Below are positions 45,101 to 52,106 of a stretch of DNA of 53,280 nucleotides, piece by piece. This stretch comes from Bacteroidota bacterium (lineage in GTDB: Bacteria; Bacteroidota; Ignavibacteria; Ignavibacteriales; Ignavibacteriaceae). Under the pieces are notes generated by a model. It saw nothing but the letters and a program-made list of their open reading frames with translations. It was not told the DNA's origin and ran no database searches. How positions within the stretch are numbered: the stretch's first letter is position 1; each line of letters opens with the position of its first letter. The position numbers were made by a program, and so were the translations under genes. Location of the stretch: contig JADFPP010000016.1 of assembly GCA_022562275.1 (NCBI GenBank), forward strand, positions 1 to 53,280. Reading direction: 5' to 3'.

Positions 45101-45509
45101 TTATACGAGCTGGAACATAGCCCTTTGATTTAAGAAATGATTTTATAAAATTTTTATAACAAAAATAATCAATTATTGTAAACAACCTTAGGATTATTAG
45201 CAAATATTTTAACTACATCTGCCAATTACTTAGCGCGCAAATTTGATTAAATATCTGAATGATTATGACAGATAATGTTCATTTATTTTCTTATACCAAA
45301 TTAGCATTATTTACTCTTCAACTCAATTTTGAGTAAGGAATTACTATATATTTTAATAATTAAATTGCTCTCCCAAAAATACTCAGTTCCCATCTGCATC
45401 TTTATTGAATCATTATATTAATATGCTTAGTGAGATTGGGGTGAAATTTAGTAAAGAGTATTTTATGAAGAGGTATAATTTGGGTGAGGGGGATTTTGAG
45501 ATTAATTGA
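45096..45509. repeat. Repeat R, long copy 5 with micro-ORF
   Basis: Complete long copy, from AGTTTTTATACGAGCTGGAA to the micro-ORF at 45423-45509. The micro-ORF encodes MLSEIGVKFSKEYF and ends EGDFEIN. The central block TTAGGATTATTAGCAAATAT is conserved. The left edge coincides exactly with the restriction-enzyme tail. Confidence 0.8.
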
Positions 45510-45655
45510 TTTCTGCGGCTAACACTTAGAATAAAAATAGTAGCCGATTGAGGACTTCAAACCTTTCAAATTATAAGAAAGTTAAAAGTAGGTTAGTGAC
45601 CCCAAGAATACTGCTAGCCCAGCTATTATTTTTGGGGATTAGAACACTGCTTGAG

Positions 45656-45769
45656 TTATTGCTTTTTTTTCGGTTGCTTGGCTAACAGCTCTTTTGCCTT
45701 TTGTTCCTTTTTACTTTTCTTCTGTTTCTGATCCTTGCTCTTATCCTTCTTGCCGCCTTTGTCGCCCAT
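45656..45769 (-). CDS. Very small lysine-rich protein
   Basis: Thirty-seven codons encode MGDKGGKKDKSKDQKQKKSK and a further lysine/glutamine-rich stretch ending KQPKKKQ. An AAGGA ribosome binding site lies nine bases before the ATG. Near-identical tiny MGDKGGKKDK-type proteins are found in many bacteria as hypothetical genes, so this is probably real. Its composition suggests nucleic-acid or phosphate binding; nothing more can be said. Confidence 0.65.
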   Translation of the reverse strand: MGDKGGKKDKSKDQKQKKSKKEQKAKELLAKQPKKKQ

Positions 45770-45887
45770 TGTGTACATCCTTTCCTTTTATTAATCAGAC
45801 TTGCTTTGTAATAATTTATTTATAAAAATACAGATTAGTAAAATAACGCACAAATAAGACTGAGGCTGTAACCTTCTACTTTGCATA

Positions 45888-46115
45888 TTGTAAGTGGAGT
45901 GAGGGTGCGGTGCACATATAGCAAGAGACAGGGTTGAAAGTAGAAGGATGGCTTGTGCCATGCACCCGAACGGAACGATGATGAGTTGATTAGGTTACGT
46001 GCCGAGTTTACATAATGCCACATTATGCGACTTAGATAGAATTACAAAGTTTATGTTGGGACTGCCTTAGTTAGTTGCATAATGTTCGTTATGTAATACT
46101 GGCTGACAATGCGAT
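45888..46115. repeat. Repeat P, copy 2
   Basis: Same orientation and order as 37055-37330: GAGGGTGC arm, variable loop, GTGCCATGCACCCGAACGGAAC split over the right arm, GGTTACG, then CATAATGCCACATTATGCGACTT, GATAGAATTACAAAGTT, GTTGCATAATG and ATGTAATACTGGCTGA. The first loop is unrelated to that of copy 1. Confidence 0.7.
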
Positions 46116-46337
46116 GATGAGGTGAGTCAAAAAAATGTTAGGTTGGTTTATCATTTGGGGTTCTATTAAATTAAATAGTTAAATGGTAAAGCGCCCTGCC
46201 TACGGCAGGCAGGTTTATCCTTTTAACACCAATGAGTTTATAAAAAATATTTGTGATAAAAAGTTGGCGTCAGCTTATTGGCTCGTCTCGGAGACGAAGT
46301 CTACGGATATAGAAAAGTGTGACAATCTTTTTTGAAC

Positions 46338-46391
46338 AATTATTTTTTTAATAAGGGGATAGTGGGAATGAAAGCACAAAGCGTTTTTTTG
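46338..46391. repeat. Repeat Y, copy 1
   Basis: Fifty-four bases beginning ATTATTTTTTTAATAAGGGG and containing GAAAGCACAAAGCGTTTTTT are repeated at 49935-49988 with about three differences. Downstream both copies contain AAAAAGGGAGC and a similar AAGC motif, so the unit may be longer but diverged. Confidence 0.7.
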
Positions 46392-46467
46392 CCGACGACT
46401 TTACTTAAAAAAAGGATGTAAAAAGGGAGCCAAAGCAAGCATTGGGAGTGAAGCGAACCAGGCGCAG

Positions 46468-46501
46468 CCCACTTACGTTAGATGAATCTAACTCCGGTGG
46501 G
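46468..46501. repeat. Stable two-part hairpin
   Basis: CCCAC-TTAC-GTTAGAT-GA-ATCTAAC-TCCG-GTGGG: two perfect stems (5 and 7 bp) separated by a symmetric four-base internal loop. It is not followed by a T-run, so it is not a standard terminator. It may be the folding end of a small mobile element. Confidence 0.6.
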
Positions 46502-46534
46502 TAAATCTTTTGTGAGAGCAACTGCGGAATTATT

Positions 46535-46693
46535 TTATTTTAACAGCAACATCTTTTTAGTAACAACAAAATCCCTCGCCCCCTCAATTTCCATTTCCGG
46601 CTCATTAATAAACCAAACCCAAATTTTTAACAATAAGAGAATCAGAACTATTAAAAGGAATAGCCATTTACGTTTTATGTAATTAAGCATCAT
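46535..46693 (-). CDS. Possible small single-pass membrane protein
   Basis: Fifty-two codons: MMLNYIKRKW, a hydrophobic span of about 18 residues (LFLLIVLILLLLKIWVWF), then the acidic INEPEMEIEGARDFVVTKK. Positive-inside charge distribution looks natural. There is no good SD and no family is recognised. The opposite strand is also open but less protein-like. Confidence 0.35.
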   Translation of the reverse strand: MMLNYIKRKWLFLLIVLILLLLKIWVWFINEPEMEIEGARDFVVTKKMLLLK

Positions 46694-46996
46694 CACTCTG
46701 TTCATTTGTTCGTGTAAAGGCAGATGCGATTAAGCCAGCCGGAAGGTATTTCGTTCTTATCAAATTTGTTGTTACTTATCTCTGATGAAGGGAAGGGGGA
46801 AAAAGCGAAAGTGACACTCATCACTTTTAATAGTAACCACCAATAATTCTCCTCTTTGTTGTCTTATTGACGACACATTTCAGAGTTAAAAATATCTATA
46901 ATTGGTCAGTAATTAACTAAAGAAAGAAATATATATTATGATATTTGAAACGATAACTAACTAACTAAATGATAACTACTTTTAAGGAGAATAGAG

Positions 46997-47635
46997 ATGA
47001 CTGCAATAAATAAAATCAACCGGATCTTGATTATCAGTGGAATTTTCTTGATGGCAGTAATTACAGGATGTTCTACAGTTCTTGTGCAATCAGACTATGA
47101 TAGCGAAATTAATTTCGCCAATTTTCATACGTTTGATTGGACAGCTCAATCAGAAAATGCAAGTTCAAATGCGGTTCAACGCAATACGCTTTTTGAAAGA
47201 CGATTAAAAAAGGCCGTAGATAAGGAATTAACGGCTAACGGATTCCAAAAACAAACGGCAGAGAGACCTGACTTCTTGATCGCATATAGCATCCAGGTAG
47301 AGGATCGAGTGGATGTGCTTTCCAGTAGCTATGGTTACGGAGGCTATGGTTACAGAGGCTATGGTCACGGCTTTGGTCACCACGGTTATGGCCGCCACGG
47401 GTTTGGTTACGGATCGGGGTATTATGGTGGTGGCAGACTTAATGTCGAAGTCACGTTAGTCTTGGACTTTGTTGACCCTGAGTCGAATAATGTCATCTGG
47501 AGTGGATTGTATAAGGATGAAATTGGTGAGAGTGGAATTATGATTATGACTGAGGACAAAATCACCAAAGCCGTAAAGAAGATTCTTAAAGAGTTTCCAC
47601 CTGACCAAATGACTATTACGGACCGGTCTTTCTAA
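46997..47635 (+). CDS. DUF4136 lipoprotein
   Basis: A 212-residue lipoprotein. The signal peptide ends in VITGC (Cys25). The mature protein matches DUF4136: INFANFHTFDW near the N-terminus, LLKKAVDKEL-like helix (RLKKAVDKELTANGFQ), FLIAYSIQV and the C-terminal VTLVLDFVDPESNNVIWSGL with AVKKILKEFPP. A Gly/Tyr/His-rich loop of about 35 residues (residues 112-147) interrupts the domain and is built of short GYGG-type repeats. The SD AAGGAG precedes the ATG. The role of DUF4136 proteins is unknown. Confidence 0.88.
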   Translation: MTAINKINRILIISGIFLMAVITGCSTVLVQSDYDSEINFANFHTFDWTAQSENASSNAVQRNTLFERRLKKAVDKELTANGFQKQTAERPDFLIAYSIQVEDRVDVLSSSYGYGGYGYRGYGHGFGHHGYGRHGFGYGSGYYGGGRLNVEVTLVLDFVDPESNNVIWSGLYKDEIGESGIMIMTEDKITKAVKKILKEFPPDQMTITDRSF

Positions 47636-47741
47636 AATACCGAAAGGAATGTTGGGTATTAACACGGATCGTTAGATTCCGCCACACAGAGGGATGTACT
47701 CTGCGAGTATTATTAGAATTTTACAGCTTAGTGTAGTCTTT

Positions 47742-47815
47742 TGCGAGAGCGGCTGCGGAAAGTTTTTTAGTATTGATAAAATTATTAATATAAAAAACCG
47801 CGTCTATGTTATTAA
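47742..47815. repeat. Repeat X, copy 1
   Basis: The segment GCGAGAGCGGCTGCGGAAAG followed by TTTTTTAGTATTGATAAAAT and TATTAATATAAAAA recurs at 50124-50198 in the same orientation. The two copies bracket the STAS-sigma-STAS genes. A diverged piece (GAGAGCAACTGCGGAA) is at 46513. Confidence 0.65.
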
Positions 47816-47859
47816 GCAAGGGAGTCACTTTTAGTTAGATATTGTAGTTAAGTTATAGG

Positions 47860-48210
47860 TTAAGAATCACTATCAAAACTCTTGATAGCTTCTTCTCTTG
47901 TCTTATACAAATCAAATAATCCGAGAGTATTTGGGGTAGTAAATATATCTTCTCTCGGATTGACAGGTTCTACTACTTTCAGCTTACCCCCTATAACAAT
48001 CATCTTCTGCAATGCCAGAACAACTACTCCAAAGAATGTCGAGTCAATATAGTCACACTTGCTTAAATCAATTACCAATTTATTATGATCGGAACTGATT
48101 TCATCCTTTATCAACTTCTTAAATTCATTTGCTTCCAGAATAGTAGATCGAGTGAAGTTAACCACAATAACATAGACACCATCAACATATATTTTTTCAA
48201 AATTTTCCAA
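47860..48210 (-). CDS. STAS-domain anti-anti-sigma-like protein (1)
   Basis: A STAS-domain protein of about 116 residues. KLVIDLSKCDYIDSTFFGVV contains the phosphorylatable serine of the DST motif, and LKVVEP follows. The TTG at 48210 is preferred over TTG 48246 because the paralogue at 49444-49806 starts at the same place and both read TGGAAAATTTTGAAAAAATA there. Such proteins release sigma factors from anti-sigma kinases when unphosphorylated. A sigma-factor gene starts divergently nearby, but no anti-sigma kinase gene is present. Confidence 0.87.
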   Translation of the reverse strand: MENFEKIYVDGVYVIVVNFTRSTILEANEFKKLIKDEISSDHNKLVIDLSKCDYIDSTFFGVVVLALQKMIVIGGKLKVVEPVNPREDIFTTPNTLGLFDLYKTREEAIKSFDSDS

Positions 48211-48442
48211 GATAAATCCGCAATTTGATAATGAAATTTCCTTCAAACATAAATCATCATCTATTCAATAGCAATCATCTGTTCCCATAATTAAAAACAA
48301 TCAAGTTTTTCGAACCCTCTTATATAATTAAATCGCTATATTCTATATAATGATATTTGGGTAGTTTGGGAAATTCCTCCCATTGAAAAATTACCTGGAT
48401 AGTTATCGTATCTATAAATCTTCAGAAAGGAGAACGATCAGC

Positions 48443-49300
48443 TTGAAATTAACAAAGCAAATCACTACTCGCGAAAGTAAATCTATAGATCAGTATTTTC
48501 AGGAAATAGGTAAGGTTGATCTTTTAACTCCTGATGAAGAGATAAACCTGGCTATAAAAATTAAGAATGGAGATGAAGATGCTCAGGAGAAATTAGTCCG
48601 AGCTAATTTAAGATTCGTGGTTTCTGTTGCTAAGCATTTTCAGAATCAAGGTCTTCCCCTGGTCGATTTAATAGGCGAAGGAAACGTCGGTTTAATTAAA
48701 GCTGCTCAGCGATTTGATGTAACACGTGGATTCAAGTTTATCTCTTATGCAGTCTGGTGGATAAGGCAAGGTATTATGGAGGCAATTGCTTATCAATCAA
48801 GAGTGGTTCGATTACCTTTAAACCGTGTAAGTAATCTTACAAAGATCAGCAAAGCTTTCAGAGACCTGGAACAGGAATCCGAAAGAAAACCTACTACGGA
48901 AGAGTTAGCTGAAATTCTTGATATGACAACCGATGAGGTTGCATATCTTCTTCAAATATCAGGTCGTCAGGTTTCAATGGATGCCCCCTTAAAAGCAGGT
49001 GATGAGAATAAAACCACAATGATGGATGTGCTTCCAAACGAGCATCAGCCACTGCCAGATAAAGATCTGATGAATGAATCTCTTAAGAATGAACTCGCAA
49101 ATGCTCTTTCCATTCTCAGTAGTAGAGAAGCTGAGGTGATAAAGCTTGCATTCGGGATTGGTTCTGGTAATAAAGCTACTTTAGAAGAGATAGGTGAGAG
49201 ATTTAATCTTACGAGGGAAAGAATAAGACAGATAAAGGAAAAAGCTTTAAGAAAATTGAGGGGTTCGAAAATGAGCGATAGGTTAATAACTTACTTATGA
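48443..49300 (+). CDS. Primary-like RNA polymerase sigma factor (sigma-70 family)
   Basis: A 285-residue group 1/2 sigma factor. Region 1.2 ([20 protein letters not shown]), region 2 ([20 protein letters not shown] and [18 protein letters not shown]), region 3 and region 4 ([20 protein letters not shown]) are all complete. The start is the TTG at 48443, behind AAGGAG; a longer frame from TTG 48383 has no SD. It resembles the housekeeping sigma of Bacteroidota but differs enough to be an alternative one. STAS-domain genes lie on both sides on the opposite strand, suggesting partner-switch control. Confidence 0.93.
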   Translation: MKLTKQITTRESKSIDQYFQEIGKVDLLTPDEEINLAIKIKNGDEDAQEKLVRANLRFVVSVAKHFQNQGLPLVDLIGEGNVGLIKAAQRFDVTRGFKFISYAVWWIRQGIMEAIAYQSRVVRLPLNRVSNLTKISKAFRDLEQESERKPTTEELAEILDMTTDEVAYLLQISGRQVSMDAPLKAGDENKTTMMDVLPNEHQPLPDKDLMNESLKNELANALSILSSREAEVIKLAFGIGSGNKATLEEIGERFNLTRERIRQIKEKALRKLRGSKMSDRLITYL

Positions 49301-49391
49301 TAAGTTCGAGAGAAGTTGATTTAAAAGCAATCGAGAAAAATCGGTTTTTAAAATTTATTCTACAATGTATGCGTGTATCTCACACAAAACC

Positions 49392-49412
49392 ACCCCCCTC
49401 CTTTTCCGGGGG
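49392..49412 (-). terminator. Possible terminator between the convergent sigma and STAS genes
   Basis: ACCCCC (49392-49397) pairs with GGGGGT (49407-49412) around nine bases. On the minus strand the stem is followed by GGTTTTGTG, a weak T-tract. It is placed 32 bases past the STAS stop and about 90 past the sigma stop. Confidence 0.45.
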
Positions 49413-49443
49413 TATGGGGTATCAATCAGGTTGAAAGTTTTCA

Positions 49444-49806
49444 TCAACTTTCAGGTTGAATATCTTCCTCAAAACTCTTGATAGCATCTTCTCTTGTCTT
49501 ATACAAATCAAATAATCTGAGAGTATTCGTGGAGGTGAATATATCCATTGCAGGAATGGCGGGTTCAACTATTCTCAAAGCACCACCAATGTAAGTCATC
49601 TTCTTGAATGATTTGATAAGCTCCCCTAAAAAAGTCGAATCAATATGTTCACACATACTGAGATCAACTACTAATCTTGTATGACCAAAACTAATCTGTT
49701 GCTTTATTATCTCATTAAATTCGTTTGCTTCTAGGAAAGTAGGGCTTATTAAGTGGACTACAATAACAAATACATCGTCTACAAATATTTTTTCAAAATT
49801 TTCCAC
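49444..49806 (-). CDS. STAS-domain anti-anti-sigma-like protein (2)
   Basis: About 120 residues, paralogue of the STAS protein at 47860-48210: both share LEANEFxxxI, DLSxCxxIDSTF, a KKM/QKM segment and the tail TNTLxLFDLYKTRExAIKSF. The conserved serine is in IDSTFLGE. The GTG at 49806 is chosen because GGGAG lies five bases before it; the longer TTG start at 49818 has none. Together with copy 1 it brackets the sigma-factor gene. Confidence 0.87.
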   Translation of the reverse strand: MENFEKIFVDDVFVIVVHLISPTFLEANEFNEIIKQQISFGHTRLVVDLSMCEHIDSTFLGELIKSFKKMTYIGGALRIVEPAIPAMDIFTSTNTLRLFDLYKTREDAIKSFEEDIQPES

Positions 49807-49934
49807 GAGAGCTCCCAAATATTATTATAGTGCTTACCTTCAAATTTAAGGATTTAATGAATAGATGAAAAAAATATTTACGAGACCTGGAGATGAATCC
49901 GGCTACGTTAAAACTACGCTGTGACGGGGAGAGT

Positions 49935-49988
49935 AATTATTTTTTTAATAAGGGGATAGTAGGGATGAAAGCACAAAGCGTTTTTTTG
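49935..49988. repeat. Repeat Y, copy 2
   Basis: Matches 46338-46391 over 54 bases with about three differences, in the same orientation. Confidence 0.7.
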
Positions 49989-50123
49989 ACTGGAAACGGG
50001 TTGGTTATCGATAGCAAGTTTATATTATGATAGATGCCGGCTTACAGGCAAAAAGGGAGCGAAGCCAGACAACGGCGCTTCACGTTGGTGCCAGCCCTGA
50101 AGGGGTGCCGCTTGCGGTACTGA

Positions 50124-50198
50124 GTCGAAAGCGACTTCGGAAAGTTTTTTAGTATTGATAAAATTATTAGAATAAAAATCCCCCGCCTATTTTATTAA
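50124..50198. repeat. Repeat X, copy 2
   Basis: TCGAAAGCGACTTCGGAAAG, then TTTTTTAGTATTGATAAAAT and TATTAGAATAAAAA, match 47742-47815 in the same orientation. The two copies are 2.4 kb apart and flank the STAS-sigma-STAS genes. Confidence 0.65.
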
Positions 50199-50233
50199 GT
50201 GAGGATTGGTGGTAGAGGAGACACAGTGCTCGT

Positions 50234-50566
50234 TTATGACTGAATTAACTTTATTATTCTTGTTATAACTTCAGACGTTTTATTATTTTTTAATGTTCCA
50301 ACACTTTTGATAATAATGTTTGAATCTGCAGTAAATAATCTATTAGTTCTTACAAATGAATTTTGATGTAAGGAGCCTTGATCAAAGTCATTTGAGGATA
50401 TCGAGACTGAATATTGGTCCTGTCTTTGCTTCGCTGTAATTTGACATAGTATAATATCATCACCAGTTAACGGTTTTATAACTAAAGCTGGTCTTCTTTT
50501 TATTCTGCTAAGATCTGAGAAAGGGAAAGGAATGACAATAACCTCACCCTTTACAAATATGCCCAA
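50234..50566 (-). CDS. PemK/MazF-family toxin
   Basis: A 110-residue toxin of the MazF/PemK fold. The opening KGEVIVIPFPFSDLSRIKRR and PALVIKP is diagnostic, followed by IILCQITAK and FVRTNRLFTADSNII. These proteins are ribosome-independent or ribosome-dependent mRNA interferases. The start is TTG behind a strong GGAGGA site at about 50574-50579. It overlaps the upstream gene by 16 bases, as usual for antitoxin-toxin pairs. Confidence 0.9.
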   Translation of the reverse strand: MGIFVKGEVIVIPFPFSDLSRIKRRPALVIKPLTGDDIILCQITAKQRQDQYSVSISSNDFDQGSLHQNSFVRTNRLFTADSNIIIKSVGTLKNNKTSEVITRIIKLIQS

Positions 50567-50820
50567 GCTTTATCCTCCTCTGGAGAGTTCCAATCGCGAC
50601 TTAGCACTTTTTCGGATATTAACATTATAGATTTTAAATCATCAAATTCAAACGAATAGTCGTCTAAAAAAGATTGAATATCAATTATTACTTCATTTAT
50701 ACCACTTGTAAATGGTATGTCCAATTGTAGCGACACCTCAGAAGTCGAGGCAGAATTGTGTAGTAAAAAAAGAGCATCTAAATTGGGATGACCATTTGTA
50801 TTAATCATTCCTGATAACAT
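50551..50820 (-). CDS. Probable antitoxin partner of the PemK/MazF toxin
   Basis: An 89-residue acidic protein. The C-terminal LISEKVLSRDWNSPEEDKAW is the kind of short tail found in antitoxins paired with this toxin type (xDWxxPEEDxAW). The N-terminal two thirds (MINTNGHPNLDALFLL and INEVIIDIQSFLDDY) match no family I know with confidence. It overlaps the toxin start by 16 bases and probably neutralises it. Confidence 0.7.
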   Translation of the reverse strand: MLSGMINTNGHPNLDALFLLHNSASTSEVSLQLDIPFTSGINEVIIDIQSFLDDYSFEFDDLKSIMLISEKVLSRDWNSPEEDKAWAYL

Positions 50821-50832
50821 ATAAAAACCTGA

Positions 50833-51123
50833 TTATTCTATTTTTAAATAATTATTATAATTTTCATTCATGACATTAACAATGTCCTTCATTTTTTCAG
50901 GAGTTACAAGAATTCTGGCAATGCATTTCGCATCGACTTGTTTTATTTTCTGTACCTGTGCCTTCCGTTCTTCCAAAGTACCAAGGATTGCCGGTTGAAT
51001 AACCTCAAAAAATGATAGGACAAAATGATCTTTTTGATGTTGAACAATAAAATTATCACTAAAATAGGACTTCAAATCCGAGGGAAAAACCCAGTTCAAA
51101 TTTACCCCCTTTATACTTTCCAA
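50833..51123 (-). CDS. DUF3467-like protein
   Basis: A 96-residue protein. YFSDNFIVQHQKDHFVLSFF and the later ARILVTPEKMKDIVNVMNEN match the two halves of DUF3467, a small family of unknown function. The annotated TTG start at 51123 sits too close to an AAGGAG site; the TTG at 51099, behind AAAGGGGG, is an alternative. It overlaps the membrane-protein gene upstream by 13 bases, so the two are one unit. It is followed 12 bases later by the toxin-antitoxin pair. Confidence 0.65.
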   Translation of the reverse strand: MESIKGVNLNWVFPSDLKSYFSDNFIVQHQKDHFVLSFFEVIQPAILGTLEERKAQVQKIKQVDAKCIARILVTPEKMKDIVNVMNENYNNYLKIE

Positions 51124-51980
51124 ACTCCTTTTCGACTATCAATTCCTGAGTTGAGTAAGTACTCTGATGCGATATTCATAACCTTACCTGAATAATTCAG
51201 ATACTCAAATTCCCTGACAAAATTAATATTCTCTCCCTCTCTGAATAAAACTATTTTGTAAAAATGAATACTGAAATACATATACAAAGCAGCTTTTACT
51301 CTGGTTTTATCAATGACATTATGGAACGACTCAACTATCTCATCGGTGAATTGACGTATGATCTTGATGAATTTATTTTCCTCAAGATTACTTATGAAGT
51401 TCAATAATTGTTCCTCCGCAAAGTCTGACATCTTGTATACAGGAATGGCATCTATACTGTCTAATAAAGCTTTAATATATTTTATTTGTTTCCGCACATC
51501 TTGATTGAAAACTGGTAAAAAATTTTCATACGAATCATAATAGAATTGAAAATATAAGTTCTTAACCAACAATTCTTTATCTACTAAATTCTGCTTATCT
51601 AACCGTGCAATTACTTTATCTTTCGAAATTTCTTCAACAAACTTATCTAAATGGTAGTGAAAGTTTGTAAATCTGTTGTTACTGCTTACAATATCAATCT
51701 GTTCTTTCGTTTGCCTCATTCTTTCTAGAGTCAAAGTTATCACTATTACCGCAAGCAAAGCAGCCCCTAACTGAATTGTAGAACTGTATAATTTAAATAA
51801 ATTATCGAAACCTTCGTTTGAAATATATACAGGTAACGATTTTGCAGAAGAGAAAGTTGATACTAAAGAGATTGTAAAAAGAATAAATATTATCGCCAAA
51901 GTTGCGGGTAGTATATATGATAAAATATTATAGAGTTTGCTCTTTAACTTTTTAATTTTTAATAGATTTTGGTACAACAT
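51111..51980 (-). CDS. Two-pass membrane protein, possibly abortive-infection related
   Basis: A 289-residue protein with two hydrophobic segments at about residues 20-42 and 68-88. A polar, coiled region follows (MRQTKEQIDIVSSNNRF), then FTNFHYHLDKFVEEI and a long helical domain. This plan resembles putative phage abortive infection membrane proteins and effectors of some retrons, but no motif proves it. It overlaps the DUF3467 gene and lies 126 bases from hsdR on the same strand. Confidence 0.55.
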   Translation of the reverse strand: MLYQNLLKIKKLKSKLYNILSYILPATLAIIFILFTISLVSTFSSAKSLPVYISNEGFDNLFKLYSSTIQLGAALLAVIVITLTLERMRQTKEQIDIVSSNNRFTNFHYHLDKFVEEISKDKVIARLDKQNLVDKELLVKNLYFQFYYDSYENFLPVFNQDVRKQIKYIKALLDSIDAIPVYKMSDFAEEQLLNFISNLEENKFIKIIRQFTDEIVESFHNVIDKTRVKAALYMYFSIHFYKIVLFREGENINFVREFEYLNYSGKVMNIASEYLLNSGIDSRKGVWKV

Positions 51981-52106
51981 ATAAAACGAATACTGTCCTT
52001 CACTTTTTATGGTTCATTGAAAGAAATAAAAAATTTTCAAACTTGATTCGGATAGACTATTCTCATCTTACTGATAATTTTTAATGATTGTTATTCTAAC
52101 ATTTTT

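Larger units (their letters stand above)
45024..45655. other. Gene-poor stretch with restriction tail and R copy 5
   Basis: No intact gene. It contains the 17-codon restriction-enzyme tail (45047-45100), R copy 5 with its micro-ORF (45096-45509), and about 145 AT-rich bases before the small basic gene. Confidence 0.55.
45770..46996. other. Repeat-rich gene-poor stretch
   Basis: About 1.2 kb dominated by dispersed repeats: P copy 2 (45888-46115), a CCTGCCTACGGCAGG hairpin (about 46195-46210), a TCGTCTCGGAGACGA palindrome (near 46280), repeat Y (46338-46391) and the long hairpin 46468-46501. One small membrane protein frame (46535-46693) is possible. The last 300 bases before the DUF4136 gene hold nothing recognised. 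Confidence 0.55.
49807..50233. other. Gene-poor stretch with repeats Y and X
   Basis: No gene is supported. It contains Y copy 2 (49935-49988), a GC-rich structured patch (about 50030-50140, with GCCGGCTTACAGGC and CCCTGAAGGGG hairpins) and X copy 2 (50124-50198). The toxin gene stop follows 35 bases later. Confidence 0.55.

Noticed and set aside
33100-46120. A chromosomal integron cassette array with R or P as attC sites
   Set aside because: No integrase is visible, cargo genes point in both directions, and neither repeat has the expected outer RYYYAAC...GTTRRRY arrangement. It is kept only as a test suggestion.
46482-46682. Plus-strand 66-codon frame
   Set aside because: It starts inside the 46468-46501 hairpin and has no SD; the opposite strand gives a more natural membrane protein.
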